Below, piece after piece: positions 58,881 to 64,000 of a DNA stretch of 64,000 bases (position 1 is its first letter; each line of letters opens with the position of its first letter). Below the pieces are notes generated by a model. The model was not told the DNA's origin. It ran no database searches and saw nothing but the letters and a program-made list of their open reading frames with translations. The DNA comes from Odontocerum albicorne. Taxonomy: Eukaryota > Arthropoda > Insecta > Trichoptera > Odontoceridae. A program made the translations under genes and the position numbers. The stretch spans positions 26,615,847-26,679,846 of the forward strand of contig OX463859.1 in NCBI GenBank assembly GCA_949825065.1, written 5' to 3'.

Positions 58881-59084
58881 AAGTCCATTTCGATCACAAC
58901 GGTTCTGTCAACAATATAAATGGACGCTATTGGGGTGCTGAAAACTCAGAATTGATTCATTATCAATCATTACGACAGAGTGACATTTTTTTTAAATAGT
59001 CATTCTGTTTTTTAAATGATCCACAATGATTGTGAAAAAAAATAGTTTTAGTAAGATAGCTCTACATGTTATATTATATATTCC

Positions 59085-59265
59085 ATTTTATACAATGGTA
59101 AACGCTGTTGTTTTCAAGGTTTTCACCTCATCATCAGGGGAGCACTCCCCTTGAAAACTTTGAAACCAGTAGGGTTTTACCGTTATATAAAGTGGAATAA
59201 ACAGTTTTTGAATAAACAAATTACTATGTATTTAAACCTCCACGGTGTTAATACCTTAACTAATA
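59085..59265. mobile_element. Diverged relative of the 40.6-kb palindrome
   Basis: The right half (TTGAAACCAGTAGGGTTTTA, CCGTTATATAAAGTGGAATA, AACAGTTTTTG) and the text after it (ATGTATTTAAACCTCCACGG, TGTTAATACCTTAACTA) match 40733-40850. The left half (TTCAAGGTTTTCACCTCATC, ATCAGGGGAGC) is the inverse of the same sequence. So this copy was also an inverted pair, now decayed, and has CTGATGATGAGG where the other has CTGAAGATGAGG. Confidence 0.75.
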
Positions 59266-59267
59266 TA

Positions 59268-59350
59268 TATTTGAGAGTTAGTTGGTAAGATACTGGTCTT
59301 TCAGCCCAAGATTTACAGGTTTGATTTCAGTTATACTCATATTAAAAAAA
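59268..59350 (+). mobile_element. Possible decayed tRNA-like SINE head
   Basis: TTAGTTGGTAAGATACTGGTC with GGTTTGATTTC about 40 bp later recalls A and B boxes of RNA polymerase III genes, followed by an A run (59342-59351). The boxes are degenerate and the body cannot be matched to the other SINEs. Confidence 0.35.
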
Positions 59351-59739
59351 AGGGTTCTAGGCTAAAATGTTCTGTTTACAACGAAAGTTAGGTTACAATA
59401 AAAATCTTGTACATTTTTAATTATCTTATTGCACTCATCAAATTAAAAAAAAATAGAGATAAGGATATTTTACGGGTGTGGATTTCCAGTCATTCACGAT
59501 ATAACACATAAGTGAAATTTACTCTAGTTGATGCAAATTTTAACAACATTGCATGCTGACATGCCATTTATCAGTTTTTTTTTGCGATAAACATTTTCCC
59601 TAAAAAATACATAATATTGCGATGAGCCATAGTTAAAACTTTCGCTATGATTGTGTGTGCAGATACCTTACAAAGTTAAACATCTTAACACACTTGAACG
59701 GAACTCCCATTTTCTATTTCAACAGGCGTTTAAAAGGTG

Positions 59740-60360
59740 ACAAGCCTTAGAAACCACTGCAAGTAGCAACAGTCTGTATGAATATTTTATGAGTTCTCAA
59801 TGGTAACAAATTGTTTCTCTTTTGAACGAGCATATGGTTGTGAAAAAAATATATAACTAGTCACTGCCAGCAAAAACAATTTTTAAGAATATTGTATCAG
59901 TTGTCTAAGGAAATGAATTGTTTTTCTTTCCAACGAGCATAAGTTTGTGAAAGAACTTATATAAGGAGTCACTTTCAACAAAAAAAGTTTTTATGAATGT
60001 ATTGTATCAGTTCTCTAATGCAATGAAATGTTTCTTATTTCAACGAGCATATGTATGTCAAAGAGGTTATATAAGAAGTCACTGTCAGCAAAAACAGTTT
60101 ACATGTATGGTATATTGTGTCAGAAACGAGTTGTATTATTTTTCAAATGCATATGATTCTGAAAAAGGTTATAAAAAAGTCACTGTTAACAAAAACAATC
60201 TGTATAAATAAAGATCAGTTCTCAAGAAAAACGAATTTCTTCTTTTTCTATGAGCATATGGTTGTAAAAGAGGTTATGTTATAAGTCACTGTCAGCTAAA
60301 ACACTTTTTCTAATATTGTATCAGTTCTCAAAAGTAACGAATTGTTTATTTTTTCAACGT
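59740..60360 (+). repeat. Degenerate tandem repeat of about 108 bp
   Basis: Motifs GAGCATATGGTTGTGAAA, GGTTATATAAGAAGTCACTG, CAGCAAAAACAGTTT, ATTGTATCAGTTCTCAA and AACGAATTGTTTCTTTTTTC recur near 59828, 59936, 60046, 60144 and 60252. It passes without a gap into the regular 165-bp array and appears to be its ancestral form. Confidence 0.8.
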
Positions 60361-62175
60361 GGATATGCTGGTTGTGAAATAATTTATTTAAGGAGGCACT
60401 GCCAGCAACAGCTGTATAGAATATGGTTGTTCAAGAGGTTATATAACGAGTTTCAGCCAGCTAAACAGTTTCAATGAATATTGTATCAGTTCTCAAAGGT
60501 AACGAATTGTTTCTTTTTTCAACGGGGATATGCTGGTTGTGAAATAATTTATTTAAGGAGGCACTGCCAGCAACAGTTGTATACAATATGGTTGTTCAAG
60601 AGGTTATATAACGAGTTTCAGCCAGCTAAACAGTTTCAATGAATATTGTATCAGTTCTCAAAGGTAACGAATTGTTTCTTTTTTCAACGTGGATATGCTG
60701 GTTGTGAAATAATTTATTTAAGGAGGAACTGCCAGCAACAGCTGTATACAATATGGTTGTTCAAGAAGTTATATAACGAGTTTCAGCCAGCTAAACAGTT
60801 TCAATGAATATTGTATCAGTTCTCAAAGGTAACGAATTGTTTCTTTTTTCAACGTGGATATGCTGGTTGTGAAATAATTTATTTAAGGAAGCACTGCCAG
60901 CAACAGCTGTATATAATATGGTTGTTCAAGAGGTTATATAACGAGTTTCAGCCAGCTAAACAGTTTCAATGAATATTGTATCAGTTCTCAAAGGTAACGA
61001 ATTGTTTCTTTTTTCAACGTGGATATGCTGGTTGTGAAATAATTTATTTAAGGAGGCACTGCCAGCAACAGCTGTATACAATATGGTTGTTCAAGAGGTT
61101 ATATAACGAGTTTCAGCCAGCTAAACAGTTTCAATGAATATTGTATCAGTTCTCAAAGGTAACGAATTGTTTCTTTTTTCAACGGGGATATGCTGGTTGT
61201 GAAATAATTTATTTAAGGAGACACTGCCAGCAACAGTTGTATACAATATGGTTGTTCAAGAGGTTATATAACGAGTTTGAACCAGCTAAACAGTTTCAAT
61301 GAATATTGTATCAGTTCTCAAAGTTAACGAATTGTTTCTTTTTTCAACGGGGATATGCTGGTTGTGAAATAATTTATTTAAGGAGGCACTGCCAGCAACA
61401 GTTGTATATAATATGGTTGTTCAAGAGATTAAATAACGTGTTTCAGCCAGCAAAACAGTTTCAATGAATATTGTATCAGTTCTCAAAGGTAACGAATTGT
61501 TTCTTTTTTCAACGTGGATATGCTGGTTGTGAAATACTTTATTTAAGGAGGCACTGCCAGCAACAGTTGTATACAATATGGTTGTTCAAGAGGTTATATA
61601 ACGAGTTTCAGCCAGCTAAACAGTTTCAATGAATATTGGATCAGTTCTCAAAGGTAACGAATTGTTTCTTTTTTCAACGGGGATATGCTGGTTGTGAAAT
61701 AATTTATTTAAGGAGGCACTGCCAGCAACAGTTGTATACAATATGGTTGTTCAAGAGATTAAATAACGTGTTTCAGCCAGCAAAACAGTTTCAATGAATA
61801 TTGTATCAGTTCTCAAAGGTAACGAATTGTTTCTTTTTTCAACGTGGATATGCTGGTTGTGAAATACTTTATTTAAGGAGGCACTGCCAGCAACAGTTGT
61901 ATACAATATGGTTGTTCAAGAGGTTATATAACGAGTTTCAGCCAGCTAAACAGTTTCAATGAATATTGGATCAGTTCTCAAAGGTAACGAATTGTTTCTT
62001 TTTTCAACGGGGATATGCTGGTTGTGAAATAATTTATTTAAGGAGGCACTGCCAGCAACAGTTGTATACAATATGGTTGTTCAAGAGGTTATATAACGAG
62101 TTTCAGCCAACAAAACAGTTTCAATGAATATTGTATCAGTTCTCAAAGGTAACGAATTGTTTCATAGATAAACGA
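60361..62175 (+). repeat. 165-bp tandem repeat, 11 copies
   Basis: GGATATGCTGGTTG occurs at 60361 and then every 165 bp up to 62011. Each unit is a truncated monomer of about 57 bp (GGATATGCTGGTTGTGAAAT...CAACAGCTGTATACA) joined to a full one of about 108 bp (ATATGGTTGTTCAAGAGGTT...TTTTTTCAACG). Variants GTGAAATACTTTATTTAAGG and ATTGGATCAG recur together at 61516-61680 and 61846-62010, so a 330-bp block was duplicated last. The array ends at 62175, where an old-type monomer (CGAGCATATAGTTATAAAAG) returns. Confidence 0.93.
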
Positions 62176-62224
62176 GCATATAGTTATAAAAGCTGTTATA
62201 TAAAGAGTCACCGCCTGAAAAAAA

Positions 62225-62425
62225 TCAGTGCCGTATAAGAAAAAAGGCAAGAAAAGTATGGTCGCATCAAGTGAATGATATTTTGTAAGGAGGAAACAAA
62301 GATAGTCAGAGAAATCTTAAAAATTGTATGAGAAGGTGTATGGCTAAGGATGTGATGCTAAGATAGAAAAATTAGTATGGTGGTCTGACCTCTCTACCTA
62401 CCCCGACTGAGTAATGGCGTAATAG
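62225..62425 (+). mobile_element. LINE family Z 3' end
   Basis: GTCGCATCAAGTGAATGATA, GGAGGAAACAAAGATAGTCA and GAGAAATCTTAAAAATTGTA are the forward form of the minus-strand text at 40090-40190. It closes with CTCTACCTACCCCGACTGAG and TAATGGCG...TATGTATGTA, a typical end of this type of insect LINE with a short TGTA-like tail. Only the 3' UTR is left. Confidence 0.7.
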
Positions 62426-62576
62426 TATGTATGTAAATATTCAAAAATATTTTATACTGAAAAATAACAATCTTCTCGTTCTACACATGGAAAAAATTAT
62501 TCGTTTGTATTTTTTTGTGAAACATCACTTTTTTGTGGATTTATATACGAGTATGTGAAGGCCATATGCCAAAAAA

Positions 62577-62785
62577 ATATAAAGATATATTTTGATAATA
62601 ACGACAAATTGTAATAATAATTGTAAAATATAAAGCTATATTTTGATAATAACGACAAATTGTAAAAATAATTGTAAAATATAAAGCTATATTTTGATAA
62701 TAACGACAAATTGTAATAATAATTGTAAAATATAAAGCTATATTTTGATAATAACGACAAATTGTAATAATAATTGTAAAATAAG
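62577..62785 (-). repeat. 51-bp tandem repeat, four copies
   Basis: AAAGCTATATTTTGATAATA followed by ACGACAAATTGTAATAATAA and TTGTAAAATAT recurs at 62581, 62632, 62683 and 62734. The 51-bp period leaves two minus-strand frames open with 17-residue repeats (LLSKYSFIFYNYYYNLS and a shifted version). They are low-complexity and not called as genes. Confidence 0.88.
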
Positions 62786-62974
62786 AAAGACTATAATAGT
62801 TAAGGCTTTGAAAATATTTTGACCTACAATTTTTTGTATAATAAAAGTCGTAATACATAGTTTAGTTTATATGTATTTAAAAAAATGTTTCATCCTTATC
62901 ATTCTTTCTAGTTCAAAATTGGCAATAATCATAATCTTTCTTTGAAAAAGTAAAAAAAAATACAAACTGCTTAC

Positions 62975-63055
62975 CGATTTTTTCGCGTCTAAAACTTGAT
63001 AAAATATAAAATGGAAATGTGTTAATGCCACAAAAAGTAAAATTGTTTTTGACAT
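62975..63055 (-). CDS. Host gene, exon 1: start codon and signal peptide
   Basis: Residues 1-27: MSKTILLFVALTHFHFIF, then YQVLDAKKS, a basic start, a hydrophobic core and a likely cleavage site near A24 or just before. The donor GTAAGC follows at 62969-62974, in phase 0, which matches the phase of exon 2. The ATG has an A-rich context (AAAAAATG), usual in insects. The link to exon 2 is an inference: no other signal-peptide exon in this phase was seen between them, but the intron would be about 8.25 kb, large for a small gene, and filled with repeats. Exon 1 could belong to another gene. Confidence 0.5.
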
Positions 63056-63329
63056 TTTTTAATATGATACGTTTTAGTAAAAAAAACAATAAATTGTTAT
63101 AAAACGTGACCGATAGTTAAGAATGGGGTTTTTAAATTAAATGCATTTTAGTAACTGCTGTTTTTTCTCGTTATTGCATGTTGACATGCCATTATGCCAA
63201 CAATTCTAAAACATTTACAATTAAACTATAATAAAATAACTCAAATATATATTTTTTTAAATACATACGTAGTGTGTTCGGCCATGGTCTCAATATATTC
63301 GAATATATTCTTATATATGGAAGATATTT

Positions 63330-64000
63330 AACACTTTTTTCAAACTTTTATTGCAAATACAATCTGGTGGGCTTATTGCCAGGCGGAAATCTCTTACAAC
63401 CATCCAGACAAAAGTAAATGAAGCAAGTTGCATGGTCGCATAAATCATTCAAATGACTATCAATCCCCACGAAATCCATGAACACATACGTAAGCATATA
63501 GTATGCTTACAAGCCCCACAAAGACGGACAATCATCCGAACATTCCTTTTTCATATAAAGTGAGATATCATCAATCAAAGGAAAAGGAAGGGATGGTGGA
63601 GAGGAAAGGAAAAGAAAAAAATCAGGAATGAAACACGTTATATTACTGACTAGAAATTAAGAGGTTTTTCTGTTGCTTCTTAAAATATGCCAAGGACGGA
63701 GCGAGTCTTACAGTGTTTGTAACTGATTCCAGAGTCTCACCGCATGGACAGTAAAGGACGACGTAAAAAAAGAGGAGCGGTGAACTGGAAAGGCCAATAA
63801 GCAACCTCTGTTTGAGTGTAGCGCTAATCCATGATTGGAAAGACGCTGACAATTTTCGACGAGATAAGAGAGGGTGGCGGGACAGTTAAGGATATTATAC
63901 AATAGATCCAGAATGTGAATTTGGCGATTTCTACCATTCAACCAGTTCAGAAGATAATGCTCAGCATACAAAATTCTTATCGGCCCTAGTAATGAGACCT
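63330..64000 (-). pseudogene. LINE family T, copy 3: RT C-terminus and 3' UTR, cut by window end
   Basis: The best copy of family T. The minus-strand frame open from the window edge to 63708 reads AEHYLLNWLNGRNRQIHIL, DLLYNILNCPATLSYLVEN, CQRLSNHGLALHSNRGCLLA, FPVHRSSFFTSSFTVHAVRL and WNQLQTL. The order (L-x-x-R-x-x-I-x-x-L-x-x-I-L-N-C-P-A, then R-x-S-F-F, then A-V-R-L-W-N) is the usual C-terminus of CR1/Jockey-like LINEs. The 3' UTR runs to about 63330 and contains the GGAAGAGATTG-like end shared with the SINE at 55743 (here TGTAAGAGATTTC). The polymerase core, if present, lies beyond this window. Confidence 0.78.

Larger units (their letters stand above)
54721..62974 (-). other. Proposed intron 1 of the host gene (8.25 kb, repeat-filled)
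   Basis: Donor GTAAGC (62969-62974), acceptor CAG (54721-54723). The contents are described in separate entries: arrays of 24 bp (55189), 99 bp (56768), 108/165 bp (59740-62175) and 51 bp (62577), a SINE (55743), two LINE tails (58660, 62225) and a relative of the 40.6-kb palindrome (59085). The gaps between (54724-55188, 55936-56767, 58160-58660, 59350-59740) are A+T rich and hold nothing else I recognise. Confidence 0.5.

Noticed and set aside
62541..62858. Two tyrosine-rich repeat proteins on the minus strand
   Set aside because: Both are frames of a four-copy 51-bp repeat, with no signal other than the period.

Overview
This window is eukaryotic nuclear DNA, most likely from an insect. 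It is A+T rich and has no operon-like gene packing. It is crowded with decayed non-LTR retrotransposons of Jockey/CR1-like and RTE-like types, tRNA-derived SINEs, MITEs, a hAT element and many tandem arrays. The order is not settled: the element set fits moths or beetles, but nothing here proves either.

Layout. 1-2.1 kb: A+T-rich DNA with nothing recognisable. 2.1-7.6 kb: LINE relics set in a diverged repeat called family B here, which runs forward to 5.88 kb and reversed from 6.75 to 7.64 kb. 7.69-33.87 kb: a large satellite (family A) of roughly 60 monomers of about 330 bp, organised in higher-order repeats of about 7.4-7.8 kb. It carries four copies of one Jockey-like LINE insertion at equivalent places. 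Three copies share an internal deletion of about 1.43 kb, and one still holds the reverse transcriptase core. 33.9-36.0 kb: family B again, forward. 36.7-48.1 kb: a retroelement graveyard with an internally deleted RTE-like element, a near-perfect 212-bp palindrome, a 27-bp minisatellite and a PIF/Harbinger-like MITE nested in a LINE. 48.3-51.9 kb: two related MITEs and a hAT element.

Host gene. On the minus strand I assemble one plausible real gene from four phase-0 exons at 62975-63055, 54556-54720, 53803-53970 and 53268-53459. They give a 201-residue secreted protein with a signal peptide, five cysteines after it and two N-glycosylation sequons. It resembles insect DUF1091-type secreted proteins. 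Its first intron, about 8.25 kb, is filled with tandem arrays (24, 99, 108/165 and 51 bp), a SINE and other retroelement pieces. The other long open frames are remnants of mobile elements or products of repeat periodicity.

Relations between the parts. Several families recur and explain one another. One LINE tail appears at 3.0, 4.5 and 63.3 kb and forms the 3' part of the SINE at 55.74 kb. The palindrome at 40.6 kb has a diverged relative at 59.1 kb. The LINE tail at 40.1 kb recurs at 58.7 and 62.3 kb. All alignments were made by eye, so most ends are good to about 5-30 bp.
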